A stretch of DNA of 36,346 nucleotides from an uncultured Lachnospiraceae bacterium (GTDB taxonomy: Bacteria; Bacillota; Clostridia; Lachnospirales; Lachnospiraceae). Shown here piece after piece: positions 17,059 through 25,524 of this stretch; the stretch's first letter is position 1, and each line of letters begins with the position of its first letter. The position numbers were made by a program, and so were the translations under genes. Location of the stretch: positions 1 through 36,346 of the forward strand of contig CAMVCQ010000011.1 of assembly GCA_947166015.1 (NCBI GenBank), given 5' to 3'. Below the pieces are notes generated by a model, which saw only the letters and a list, made by a program, of their open reading frames with translations, was not told the origin of the DNA and searched no databases.

Positions 17059-18744
17059 ATGGATGAAAAAAGAAGAGAAGAGTTCTATATACTGTTTGAA
17101 AAACTGGCTGATCTGACTATGACTCCCGGAGAGTACAACAGACAGGCTGTTGTTGATGCGGTTGTGGACATCTGCAAATTTTTTCACCTCAGCAAAGGCT
17201 TTACTCAGTTTTTCAGAAATCGCGCAAAGGAACTGGAAGGAGATGGCGAGACCATCTGCGATTATGATAACGGAAGAGCTGACAAGATCCTTGTTCAAAA
17301 GAGGATCGTAACGAAATTGAAAGCGGTTGTTATCGGAACCGCAATGGTTTGCTCAGAGGATGACTATGAGTATTCGCAGGAGGAAATCGAAAAAATAGAT
17401 CTTTCGCTCAGGACAGTTATGAGCTTCGTCGGTCGAAACAGACTTCAAAGTGTTGCTGAGAAATTGGGGTTCTATGATGACGACGGATATCCCAATGTCA
17501 GATTCTATTCCAGACACCTGTATGAACTCTTGATAAGTGATGATCTCAAAAATCGCACAGCTGCCTGCTTTAACCTGAGACATTTTTCTGCTGTCAATGA
17601 TGAGATAGGCAGGATCGAAGGCGATGTTGTGATGCGCAGATATATCGAAGTTATACGAAGTGTTCTTGATGAAAAAGGAGTTGTCTGCCGACTGGGCGGA
17701 GACAACTTTGTTGCTATTTTTTCTAATGATAAAACAGATCAGTTTTTGGAGATTATCCGAGGAATTCCCGTTTCATACGGTGAGGATGAGCAGCGAGTTC
17801 AGGTTGCATCTACGGCCGGTCTGTATAGAATTCCGGATGATATGGAGAATCAAGATCCGAATTATGTGTTGGGGCATATTTTCATGACAAGCAATGTTGC
17901 AAAACGCGTTGATACGGATGATATTGTGTTTTACAGTGAAAAAATGCACCTTATCAAAGAAAAAGCGATCGGTATTCGCAAGAGCTTCAAAAAAGCGATC
18001 AAAAACCATGAATTTAAGGTCTACTATCAGCCCAAGGTCGATGTGATGACCGGTGAGCTGGCGGGGGCAGAAGCACTGTGCAGATGGGTCCAAAACGGAA
18101 AAATAGTCCCGCCGCTTGAGTTTATCCCAATCCTTGAGCAGAACAATGATATATGTGAACTTGATTTTTATATGCTTGATTCGGTGTGCAAGGATATCAA
18201 AAGATGGATCGATGAAGGCAAAGGAGTTGTGAGAGTTTCCGTAAATCTTTCCAGAAAGCATCTTGTTGATGTGGACCTTCACAAACATATCATGGATATC
18301 ATTGAGAGAAACGGTATCCCGCATATGTATATAGAGATAGAGCTTACAGAGACCACGACCGATGTCGAGTTTAGGGACTTGAAAAGAGTTGTTAATGAGC
18401 TTCAGTCAGAGGGAATATGTACAACGGTTGATGATTTTGGAATCGGATACTCATCTATGAATCTGATCAGGGAGATTCCTTGGAACGTTTTGAAGATAGA
18501 CAAGTGCTTCCTTCCGGATGACAAGGAAAGTGCGGCGAGCATAACAAGTGTTATGTTTAAGCACGTTGTTGCAATGGCAACCGATATGGGACTTGAAACT
18601 GTGACAGAAGGAGTCGAAACGGAAAAACAGGTCAAAGTACTGCAGAAAAATCACTGCACTATAGCGCAGGGGTATTATTTTGACAAGCCGTTGCCGGTTG
18701 AGGAATTTGAAGATAGAATGATAAGGGGTAAATACGACATCTAA
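17059..18744 (+). CDS. c-di-GMP phosphodiesterase: degenerate GGDEF plus intact EAL
   Basis: 561 residues from the ATG at 17059 (AGAGGG 6 nt upstream); longer starts overlap the promoter. Residues 1 to about 130 are an unrecognised cytoplasmic sensory region. Residues about 130-290 are a GGDEF domain whose signature is GGDNF (213-217), so cyclase activity is doubtful and it may only bind GTP. Residues about 310-555 are an EAL domain with catalytic positions present: E338-A-L, the Asn of NLSRKHL, ELTETT, DDFGIGYSS, KIDKCF, EGVET and QGYYFDKPLP. It should hydrolyse c-di-GMP. There is no membrane segment. It lies upstream of a hybrid histidine kinase and glycan genes, so control of surface or biofilm functions is a reasonable guess. 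Confidence 0.92.
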   Translation: MDEKRREEFYILFEKLADLTMTPGEYNRQAVVDAVVDICKFFHLSKGFTQFFRNRAKELEGDGETICDYDNGRADKILVQKRIVTKLKAVVIGTAMVCSEDDYEYSQEEIEKIDLSLRTVMSFVGRNRLQSVAEKLGFYDDDGYPNVRFYSRHLYELLISDDLKNRTAACFNLRHFSAVNDEIGRIEGDVVMRRYIEVIRSVLDEKGVVCRLGGDNFVAIFSNDKTDQFLEIIRGIPVSYGEDEQRVQVASTAGLYRIPDDMENQDPNYVLGHIFMTSNVAKRVDTDDIVFYSEKMHLIKEKAIGIRKSFKKAIKNHEFKVYYQPKVDVMTGELAGAEALCRWVQNGKIVPPLEFIPILEQNNDICELDFYMLDSVCKDIKRWIDEGKGVVRVSVNLSRKHLVDVDLHKHIMDIIERNGIPHMYIEIELTETTTDVEFRDLKRVVNELQSEGICTTVDDFGIGYSSMNLIREIPWNVLKIDKCFLPDDKESAASITSVMFKHVVAMATDMGLETVTEGVETEKQVKVLQKNHCTIAQGYYFDKPLPVEEFEDRMIRGKYDI

Positions 18745-18771
18745 GGGACATTCTTTTGCGGTGTCCCTTTT
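18743..18771 (+). terminator. Terminator after the EAL gene
   Basis: AAGGGACA (18743-18750) pairs with TGTCCCTT (18762-18769) around an 11-nt loop, with T-rich sequence following. The stem begins within the stop codon. Confidence 0.75.
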
Positions 18772-18802
18772 GTTGTCGCTTTTTTGATAAAGAGGAGGAG
18801 CT

Positions 18803-20968
18803 ATGGTTTTAGACTATATCGAGAGCGGTATACAGCTTGTAAGCATACTTATAGCACTTTTGATAGCACTTTTCCAATATATAAATACCAATAACCGCGG
18901 ATGGTTGTATGCGGTTATATTCAATATTTCCGGCCTTTTGAGCAGTTATTTTTGGACATCAAACCTGTTCATAATGGGGGATGCCCCGAACACCTCCGAT
19001 TTCCTTTCTTATTTCGGATGGAATGTCTCATATCTGATTGTTGTTTTTCTCGTGATACATATGAAATCAAAAGAGGAACGAAAGTATTTCCATGTATTGA
19101 TGCTTGTTCCCATACCTCTAAATATCTGGCAGTTCACATTGTACCTGGAGTTTGGCGGGATAATTAATTCGGTATATCAGGTCCTGATATGTACTGTCAT
19201 CGCCTGCCTTGCTCTGCAAAGCATCCTGTGGCGTTTCAAAAACAGAAAAAACAACAAATGCCCTGCTTATGTAGCCGTAAGTGCACTTGTGGTCGTCATC
19301 TGCGAATTTGGAATGTGGACTTCGAGCTGCTATGACGGGTGGGTAGCTTATCTTTATTATGTCTTTTCGATCTTGCTTAGTATCGGGTATTTTTTGATGC
19401 TTTTGATGATCCGCAAGGAGATCAAAAATCAACCGTCTCAAACACAGATACTTATAGACAAAAAAATCCGAAGAATAATGAAGATCGCATTTTTGATCAT
19501 AATCAGCTTTGCCTCGGTCGGAGGTGTGATGCTTGGAAATTGGATTCGAAAAAAAGTCTCTGCGGGAGTTGCTGTCCAGTCTGAGGAGGAGCTTTTTGAG
19601 ATCATCCCGATCATATTATTTTTGGTATCTATCATTATCGCCGCATTCGCGATAGCCATTATTTTGATCGTGTATTTTGAACAAAAGATCGCTGAGAACA
19701 ACAAACTCCGTGAGGAGAAAAACATAGCAAACAGATCGAATGCTGCAAAGAGTGAATTTCTGGCAAATATGAGCCACGAGATCAGAACACCTATAAATGC
19801 TGTTCTCGGAATGAATGAAATGATATATAATGACAGCTTGAGACTGAGAGGTGATTTGCCGGATAACCGTGAAAAGATAAAAGAATCGTTCTCTCAGATC
19901 GTTGCTTATTCGGGAAACATCGACAGTGCCGGAAAAAATCTTTTGTATCTGATCAATGACATATTGGATTTTTCAAAGATCGAAGCAGGGAAACTCGAGC
20001 TTGTGGAGGGGGAGTACAGACTCAGTGATGTCCTAAACAATGTTTGCAGCATGGTTACATTCAAGCTGAGAGAAAAAAATCTCGCGTTTTATGCAGAAGT
20101 GGATGAGACGCTTCCGGATGTGCTGTACGGCGATGAGATCCGTGTCCGTCAGGTGCTTACAAATCTTTTGAATAATGCAGCAAAGTACACTGAAGAGGGC
20201 AGTGTGTCATTGAAGGTTGAAAAGAGCGGTGAGCATCCCGAAGACAGTGAAAAATGCATATTTACGATAAGCATCATAGATACCGGAATAGGCATAAAAA
20301 AAGAAGATATGGAAAAGCTTTTCGGTAAATTTGAACGAATGGACATGAAGAAAAACAGCAACATCGAAGGCACCGGATTGGGACTTGCCATCACGCGTAG
20401 GCTTATAGAAATGATGGGTGGAAGTGTAGAGGTTGAGAGTGAGTACGGCGAAGGCTCGACGTTTACGATCCATCTTCCGCAAAAAGTTGTATCAAACGAG
20501 CCGGTGGGGAATTTCCGGGAAAAATTCAAAAAATCGATGCAGGAAGCAACTGCTGCTGAAGCTACATTTGAAGCACCCAATGCAAAAGTGCTTGTGGTCG
20601 ACGATACGCCTGTAAACCTCACTGTGGCAAAAGGACTGCTTAAGAGTACAGCTATTGTTCCTGATACAGCAGACAGCGGAAAAATAGCGCTTGATTTCAC
20701 AAAAGAAAAACAATACGACATAATATTTATGGATCAGCGTATGCCTGAAATGGATGGTATAGAAACGCTGACATTCATCAGAAATCAAAAAGAAGGATTA
20801 AATGTTGAAACCCCGGTGATATGCCTGACCGCAGATGCAGTATCCGGAGCAAAGGAGCGCTATACCGAAGAGGGATTTGACGATTATCTCTCAAAGCCGA
20901 TCGATAGCAGCTTGCTGAAGGATATGATCAGATCATACATCCCTGCGGACAAGATCATACTCAAGTGA
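18803..20968 (+). CDS. Hybrid sensor histidine kinase / response regulator
   Basis: 721 residues, ATG preceded by GAGGAGGAG. Residues 1 to about 295 hold about seven to eight hydrophobic segments with no large extracytoplasmic domain, so sensing is likely in or at the membrane. The HisKA dimerisation region has the H-box FLANMSHEIRTPINAVLGMNEM with phospho-acceptor His325. The ATPase domain has N-box LTNLLNNAAKYT, G1 DTGIGI and G2 GTGLGLAITRRL (about residues 420-555). The C-terminal receiver domain (about 592-715) starts KVLVVDDTPVN, with phospho-acceptor Asp644 (IIFMDQRMPEMDG) and Lys in LSKPID. There is no separate DNA-binding output, so it must act on a partner elsewhere or by phosphorelay. 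The pyruvyl transferase-like gene starts 32 bases after it. Confidence 0.95.
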   Translation: MVLDYIESGIQLVSILIALLIALFQYINTNNRGWLYAVIFNISGLLSSYFWTSNLFIMGDAPNTSDFLSYFGWNVSYLIVVFLVIHMKSKEERKYFHVLMLVPIPLNIWQFTLYLEFGGIINSVYQVLICTVIACLALQSILWRFKNRKNNKCPAYVAVSALVVVICEFGMWTSSCYDGWVAYLYYVFSILLSIGYFLMLLMIRKEIKNQPSQTQILIDKKIRRIMKIAFLIIISFASVGGVMLGNWIRKKVSAGVAVQSEEELFEIIPIILFLVSIIIAAFAIAIILIVYFEQKIAENNKLREEKNIANRSNAAKSEFLANMSHEIRTPINAVLGMNEMIYNDSLRLRGDLPDNREKIKESFSQIVAYSGNIDSAGKNLLYLINDILDFSKIEAGKLELVEGEYRLSDVLNNVCSMVTFKLREKNLAFYAEVDETLPDVLYGDEIRVRQVLTNLLNNAAKYTEEGSVSLKVEKSGEHPEDSEKCIFTISIIDTGIGIKKEDMEKLFGKFERMDMKKNSNIEGTGLGLAITRRLIEMMGGSVEVESEYGEGSTFTIHLPQKVVSNEPVGNFREKFKKSMQEATAAEATFEAPNAKVLVVDDTPVNLTVAKGLLKSTAIVPDTADSGKIALDFTKEKQYDIIFMDQRMPEMDGIETLTFIRNQKEGLNVETPVICLTADAVSGAKERYTEEGFDDYLSKPIDSSLLKDMIRSYIPADKIILK

Positions 20969-21000
20969 AAATTGACCGGACAATAATGAGGAGGGCGCAA

Positions 21001-22131
21001 ATGAAAAAAGTCGGACTTATAACATTTTTTATTAACAATTACGGTTCTCTGATGCAGGCGTATGCGACAAAAACTTTTTTGATCAAAAATGGATATACGC
21101 CCGTGTTGATCCAAAAAGAACCGTTTGGGATCACAGAGGAAGAGTATAAAAATAATCTAAAAAAACATCCCGAATTCGAAAAAGATTTCAAAAGCTTTAT
21201 GGATTCTCTTGTGAAAAATGATTCCCTTGTACCGGAAGAGTCGGAAAAAGAAATGGATGCTTTCAGAGAAAAAGTATTACAGGTCAGTCGTTTTACAATG
21301 CCTGAAATTCGTGACATGGGACAATCCGATGAGTATATGGCTTTCATCGTGGGAAGCGATCAGGTTTGGAATACGACGATCGGTATAGTAGATGAGTACT
21401 TTTTCCTCGGATTTGCGCCGCAACACAAAAGGATCGCTCTTTGCCCGAGCTTTGGAGCAGGAAGTGTTCATGAGTACTTAAGAGATGAAATTTCGGATGC
21501 TCTAAACGGATTCGAAGCCCTATCGTCGAGAGAGGATGAGGGAGTACGGTTGATAAAAGAACTCACAGGCAGAGATGCTCTGAGGCTTTCAGATCCTACC
21601 ATACTTCTGACTACTGAGGAGTGGAAGGAGTTTGCGGGAGTATCCGGGGCAGATGAAAAAGGCTACCTGATGCTTCATTTTTTGGACAAACCGTATGATA
21701 TAGCCGTAAAAAATGTCAAAAAAATAATAAAAGAAACCGGTATGAAGGTCAAGTGCTTTGTTGCCCGGCATGAGGAGTTTTCGGATATCGATGGTATCGA
21801 GCTTGTGACAGGAGGTCCGAAAGAATACATAAAGACTATAGCAAACGCAGGGCTTGTGTGTACGGATTCGTTCCATACATCTATTTTTGCCATTAACCTT
21901 GACAGTGATTTCTATACATTTGACAGGCAGTATGTACACGGTGTAACTCAGATAAGTCGTATCACAACATTACTAAAAAGATATGGACTTACTGACAGGC
22001 TTATACTTGGTGATAATGATAAAATAGATACAAAAAATATGTCAATATCAACAGATACAAATGAGACCAAAAACAATGAAAGAAAAACACTCTCTGAGTA
22101 TTTGTTGAAGGAGTTGGCAAAAAGAAAATAA
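21001..22131 (+). CDS. Polysaccharide pyruvyl transferase family protein
   Basis: 376 residues from the ATG at 21001, which has GAGGAGGG upstream; the longer version overlaps the histidine kinase stop and lacks a site. Family features: N-terminal KKVGLITFFINNYGSLMQAYA, a middle FIVGSDQVWNTT with the conserved SDQxW motif, FGAGSVHEY, LSSREDEGVRLIKELTGRDALRLSDPTILL, and VCTDSFHTSIFAI in the C-terminal half. These enzymes add ketal pyruvate to sugar residues of exopolysaccharides or wall polymers, though many members are uncharacterised. It is cytoplasmic. It lies 33 bases before the glycosyltransferase-GH3 fusion, so a shared glycan product is likely (inference). Confidence 0.9.
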   Translation: MKKVGLITFFINNYGSLMQAYATKTFLIKNGYTPVLIQKEPFGITEEEYKNNLKKHPEFEKDFKSFMDSLVKNDSLVPEESEKEMDAFREKVLQVSRFTMPEIRDMGQSDEYMAFIVGSDQVWNTTIGIVDEYFFLGFAPQHKRIALCPSFGAGSVHEYLRDEISDALNGFEALSSREDEGVRLIKELTGRDALRLSDPTILLTTEEWKEFAGVSGADEKGYLMLHFLDKPYDIAVKNVKKIIKETGMKVKCFVARHEEFSDIDGIELVTGGPKEYIKTIANAGLVCTDSFHTSIFAINLDSDFYTFDRQYVHGVTQISRITTLLKRYGLTDRLILGDNDKIDTKNMSISTDTNETKNNERKTLSEYLLKELAKRK

Positions 22132-22164
22132 CAAAATCATCATGCATTAAGAAAGGAGAAATAT

Positions 22165-24780
22165 ATGAGCAAATTTAACTACATAGCATCAGTTATTACC
22201 CCGTTTCACAACACAAATTTCAACTACTTCGAGCCTGCGTTTGAGTCGGTTGTAAATCAAACTGTTGGAGTGGAAAATATTGAGTGGATAATAGTAGTCC
22301 ACAACTCCGAGGATGGGTATTATCAAAAAGTAAAAGAGATGGCAAAGCCGTATGACAGTATAAAGGTCTATGAACTGAAAAACGATATCAGAACGGCGTC
22401 ATCTCCGAGAAACTACGCTATGGATCGCGCTACCGGCAAGTACATTTTTTTCCTGGACTCAGATGATCGATTTACACTAAATTGCATAAAAGATGTAACG
22501 GAAAAAATGGACGAATATAATGCCGTATTTGCAAAGATACGTTCCACAAAAATAATGGAAGAAGAAGGCCTGGTCGGGTTCGTTGATCACAGGGCGAGAT
22601 TCGATCAGACGGTAGATGCGATAGTGATGAAAAAAGGTGATCCGGATATGAAAAACATCATATCGTTTGGATATATGACACCGTGGAGCCAGGTTTTTTT
22701 GCGCGAGTTCCTGGATGAGCACAACCTCAGATATGATCTGAACAGAGCGATAGGCGAGGATATGGACTTCACATTTAAGGCTATGAAATACGCGGATTCC
22801 ATATTGGTTCTTCCTCAGACTATAGGATATGTGTACTATGTAAACCACGAATCAACTCTTCAAACGATAGGGGAGCTGTCTCCTGAGGTTATATTCAAGA
22901 TGGTGGACAATGGCGTAGAAATAATCAGCTCAGGTATTGACGTGGGCTTGGATGTCAGATACTTGTTTTGGATAATCATGGCAGATGTAGCAGGTATGAT
23001 GATGGCTTGTCCCGGGATCACAGATGAGCACAAAAAAACAATTCATGAAAAACTCGGACCGTTTATAGAGAAGATCGAACCTCTTGACGGAGATGGAAAA
23101 TTCTATACTGAAGAACAGGCACAAGACACTATGAATTTAGTAAAAAGCGTTATAGGTATCAAACAGGACGATACAGTCGGAGGTATAGAAGAGGTAAACC
23201 TTTTGTCGATCCTCCATGACAACGCAAAAACTGACATTGGTAAACGCTACGGATTCAACCTGATCCACAATGTAAAAGCATTTGAGTCCAAGGTTCCTAT
23301 CTCAGACTATAGTTTTTATGAGCCTCTGGTCAACCTGACAACTCAGGTAGGTGAGGAAAAAATCTTTTGCGAAGCACCGGTGATGGGATATGCCGTATCA
23401 TCCGGAACGAAAGGAAGGCTTAAAAAAACTCCTTTTACGGAAAAAGATATCAAATCATTTGTAATTGCGCTTGGGATGGTCAATGGAGGTCAAAAAGGCA
23501 GCACATTCCTTATGTTCCCCTGTCTTCCAAAGGATTTCAAGAACATGGACAATACATACAATAATCATATTTTTGGAGCGGCTCTGCAGGGTATCAAAAC
23601 GGATATAAATGACAACTCACATGAGAAGAAAGATAATGACGGATACCTGACATCACCAAACGAGCTTTTGTTTCCTGATGAAACATTTAATCCGAGACAT
23701 GCGAGGCTGCTATTTGCATTACTTGATAAAAATGTCGCAAGGATCGTTTCCCCGTTCACCTGGACACTTTTGGAAACATTTGAATACCTTGAAAAGAATT
23801 ACAAAATAATCATTGAGGACATAAGGACGGGTAGGATACATACCGATGATGTCATATCAGAAGATATGAAAAAGAAGCTCGAGAGCAGACTCCACGCGTC
23901 ACCGGAACGCGCGGATGAATTGGAGCGCATTTTCAGCGAAGGCTTTGATGAGCCGGTGATACCGAAAATCTGGCCCGATATGGAAAGGATCGTTTCGGTG
24001 GGAACTGGGGGATTTACTATTTACAGAGACAGACTTCGCAGATATGTGGGGGATGATATTGAATTCCATAATGGTTTATACGCTACATCAGAAGGGATCG
24101 TTGGGATCTCATATGGAGTAGGAGATGACAGATACAAGCTGTATAACGGCAATAATTATTTCGAATTTCTGCCGGAGGGAGAGGCTGCCGCAGACAGCAT
24201 TTTGCAGCCAAAAGAGCTTGTACCCGGACAAAACTACGAGGTGGTACTGACAAATCATTCCGGTTTGTACAGGTATCGTTTGGGGGATATTATCCATGTT
24301 GAGAGCTTGGAGGAAGGTGTCCCCGTATTTACATATTTGAGACGGACAGATCAGGTGTGCGAGCTTGCCGGCGAACGGATTTATAATCAGGATATATACA
24401 ATGCGGTGAAGTCTGCCGGAGAGCAGTCAGGCGTAGATATCGCTGATTATGCATATGGGTTAAATGAGTCAGGCAGCGGAGTATGTGTGTGGCTGGAACC
24501 GGCATCGACAAATGATCACTATGAAAAAGCGATCGCTTCAAAAAACGATCTTGCAGAAATGGTCGAAAAAGCTCTTGCGGAAGCTTCTCCGGCATACAAA
24601 AAAATAAGAATGGAAAAAAATGCAAACAAGGTCACTGTTTACATCCTTGAACCGGAAACTCAGATACTTAAAAGAGACCGTGATATGTACAAATTAAACA
24701 TAATGCCGGATCAGATGAAACCCGTACGCGTGATAGATGATGAAAAAACAAGAGCGTTTTTTATGAAGTTTTCTTCGTAA
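22165..24780 (+). CDS. Fusion: GT2 glycosyltransferase plus GH3-type acyl-adenylating amidosynthetase
   Basis: 871 residues in one uninterrupted frame (AAGGAGA before the ATG). Residues 1 to about 240 are a family-2 GT-A glycosyltransferase: ASVITPFHNTNFNYFEPAFESV, IEWIIVVHNSEDG, RTASSPRNYAMDRATGKYIFFLDSDD with the metal-binding DSDD at 98-101, and a later GEDMDF. A helical linker runs to about 365. Residues about 370-865 match the GH3 family of acyl-acid-amido synthetases (ANL-related): S412-S-G-T-K-G P-loop-like motif, Y639-A-T-S-E-G acyl/AMP motif, and R703-Y-R-L-G-D followed by YLRRTDQVCELAGERIY. All three adenylation motifs look intact. GH3 here is not glycoside hydrolase family 3. Predicted role: glycosyl transfer coupled to amide or ester capping of a surface glycan; substrates unknown. 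Confidence 0.88.
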   Translation: MSKFNYIASVITPFHNTNFNYFEPAFESVVNQTVGVENIEWIIVVHNSEDGYYQKVKEMAKPYDSIKVYELKNDIRTASSPRNYAMDRATGKYIFFLDSDDRFTLNCIKDVTEKMDEYNAVFAKIRSTKIMEEEGLVGFVDHRARFDQTVDAIVMKKGDPDMKNIISFGYMTPWSQVFLREFLDEHNLRYDLNRAIGEDMDFTFKAMKYADSILVLPQTIGYVYYVNHESTLQTIGELSPEVIFKMVDNGVEIISSGIDVGLDVRYLFWIIMADVAGMMMACPGITDEHKKTIHEKLGPFIEKIEPLDGDGKFYTEEQAQDTMNLVKSVIGIKQDDTVGGIEEVNLLSILHDNAKTDIGKRYGFNLIHNVKAFESKVPISDYSFYEPLVNLTTQVGEEKIFCEAPVMGYAVSSGTKGRLKKTPFTEKDIKSFVIALGMVNGGQKGSTFLMFPCLPKDFKNMDNTYNNHIFGAALQGIKTDINDNSHEKKDNDGYLTSPNELLFPDETFNPRHARLLFALLDKNVARIVSPFTWTLLETFEYLEKNYKIIIEDIRTGRIHTDDVISEDMKKKLESRLHASPERADELERIFSEGFDEPVIPKIWPDMERIVSVGTGGFTIYRDRLRRYVGDDIEFHNGLYATSEGIVGISYGVGDDRYKLYNGNNYFEFLPEGEAAADSILQPKELVPGQNYEVVLTNHSGLYRYRLGDIIHVESLEEGVPVFTYLRRTDQVCELAGERIYNQDIYNAVKSAGEQSGVDIADYAYGLNESGSGVCVWLEPASTNDHYEKAIASKNDLAEMVEKALAEASPAYKKIRMEKNANKVTVYILEPETQILKRDRDMYKLNIMPDQMKPVRVIDDEKTRAFFMKFSS

Positions 24781-24787
24781 AAAGGTA

Positions 24788-24927
24788 GTGTGAAAAATCA
24801 CACTGATATGCTGATTTTTCACACGGCTATTTGTGCCGGAGCGTCACAAATAGCCACTGATGGCAGACGAGAACTGGATGTTCTCGTCGCCACTCCGTCG
24901 CTACGCTCCGGAATGGAGATTAATATG
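24788..24927 (+). promoter_or_regulatory. Structured RNA leader element, copy 1
   Basis: P1: 24788-24800 with 24812-24824 (13 bp). P2: 24825-24835 with 24845-24855 (11 bp), loop CCGGAGCGT (24836-24844). P3: GGC, bulged A, GACGAGAAC, 5-nt loop, GTTCTCGTC, GCC (24862-24891). The strand ACGCTCCGG (24903-24911) is a perfect 9-nt complement of the P2 loop (pseudoknot) and can instead pair locally with CCGTCGC at 24895-24901 (P4, with the TC/TC internal loop seen in other copies). Then GGAG at 24915-24918, ATTAAT, ATG at 24925. The element starts 7 nt after the fusion-gene stop codon, so it is intercistronic. Confidence 0.85.
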
Positions 24928-24993
24928 ACAGGAATATCAGCGTGTTGGAAAATTGGAGCAAACTACATTTTTTCGATGAAGTATTGGAGATAA
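24925..24993 (+). CDS. 22-residue leader ORF directly before the phosphatase gene
   Basis: ATG at 24925 is at the same position relative to the RNA element (GGAG, ATTAAT, ATG) as the argH and yqhQ starts in the other two copies. The ORF begins MTGISACWKIGAN and stops with TAA at 24991-24993, only 3 nt before the phosphatase ATG. It contains the phosphatase Shine-Dalgarno (TTGGAGA) within its last codons. Its translation could open or block that site, so translational coupling is likely. It could be a real small peptide or a degraded 5' end of a lost gene. Confidence 0.5.
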   Translation: MTGISACWKIGANYIFSMKYWR

Positions 24994-24996
24994 AAA

Positions 24997-25473
24997 ATGC
25001 CAATTAAAATATTATTTATCTGCCACGGCAATATCTGCCGTTCTACTATGGCACAATTTGTTATGGAGTATATGGTCAAGAAAGAAGGCCTGTCAGATAG
25101 CTTTGTGATAGAGTCCGCGGCGACTTCAAGAGAGGAAATAGGCAACCCTCCGCATCATGGGACAGTCAGAAAAATGCACGAAATGGGCATACCAATGCGA
25201 GCACACCGCGCCGTGCAGATGCGTCGTGATGATTATGATAAATTTGATTATATTGTAGGAATGGACAAGTGGAACGAGAAGAACATATTTAGGATCATTG
25301 GATCAGATCCGCAAAACAAGGTGTCATCCCTGCTTGATTATACTCCGAGAAAAGGACAGGATATCGCAGACCCTTGGTATACGGGCAACTTCGAAGATAC
25401 CTATAGAGATGTGGATGAAGGATGCAAAGCATTTCTTGCGTTCCTCATCGAAAAACATGGATTGAAAAAATAA
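24997..25473 (+). CDS. Low-molecular-weight protein-tyrosine phosphatase
   Basis: 158 residues, family length. The P-loop CHGNICRS (C-X5-R-S) begins near residue 10, directly after the first beta strand IKILFICHGN. The general-acid loop is present as DPWYTG near residue 125. These enzymes dephosphorylate tyrosine, and in Firmicutes often act on bacterial Tyr-kinases controlling polysaccharide export. Its place directly after the pyruvyl transferase-like and glycosyltransferase-GH3 genes fits such a role, but no kinase (CpsD/Wze type) is in the window. Arsenate reductase is less likely: the third Cys arrangement of ArsC is absent. Its expression probably depends on the RNA element and leader ORF just upstream. 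Confidence 0.92.
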   Translation: MPIKILFICHGNICRSTMAQFVMEYMVKKEGLSDSFVIESAATSREEIGNPPHHGTVRKMHEMGIPMRAHRAVQMRRDDYDKFDYIVGMDKWNEKNIFRIIGSDPQNKVSSLLDYTPRKGQDIADPWYTGNFEDTYRDVDEGCKAFLAFLIEKHGLKK

Positions 25474-25524
25474 GCCTGATAACAGGATCAGATGATACGG
25501 TCTTGAAGGCTGTAGAGTGATCAA

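Noticed and set aside
22165..24780. Reading GH3 as glycoside hydrolase family 3
   Set aside because: The motifs (SSGTKG, YATSEG, RYRLGD) are those of the plant-auxin-type GH3 acyl-adenylating family, not of a beta-glucosidase.
24788..24824. P1 of the RNA elements as a rho-independent terminator
   Set aside because: It is a long hairpin but has no T-tract after it in any copy, and it is followed by further conserved helices and an SD.
24997..25473. Arsenate reductase ArsC instead of a phosphatase
   Set aside because: The P-loop is shared, but the Cys pair needed for thioredoxin-coupled ArsC is absent and the context is glycan-related.
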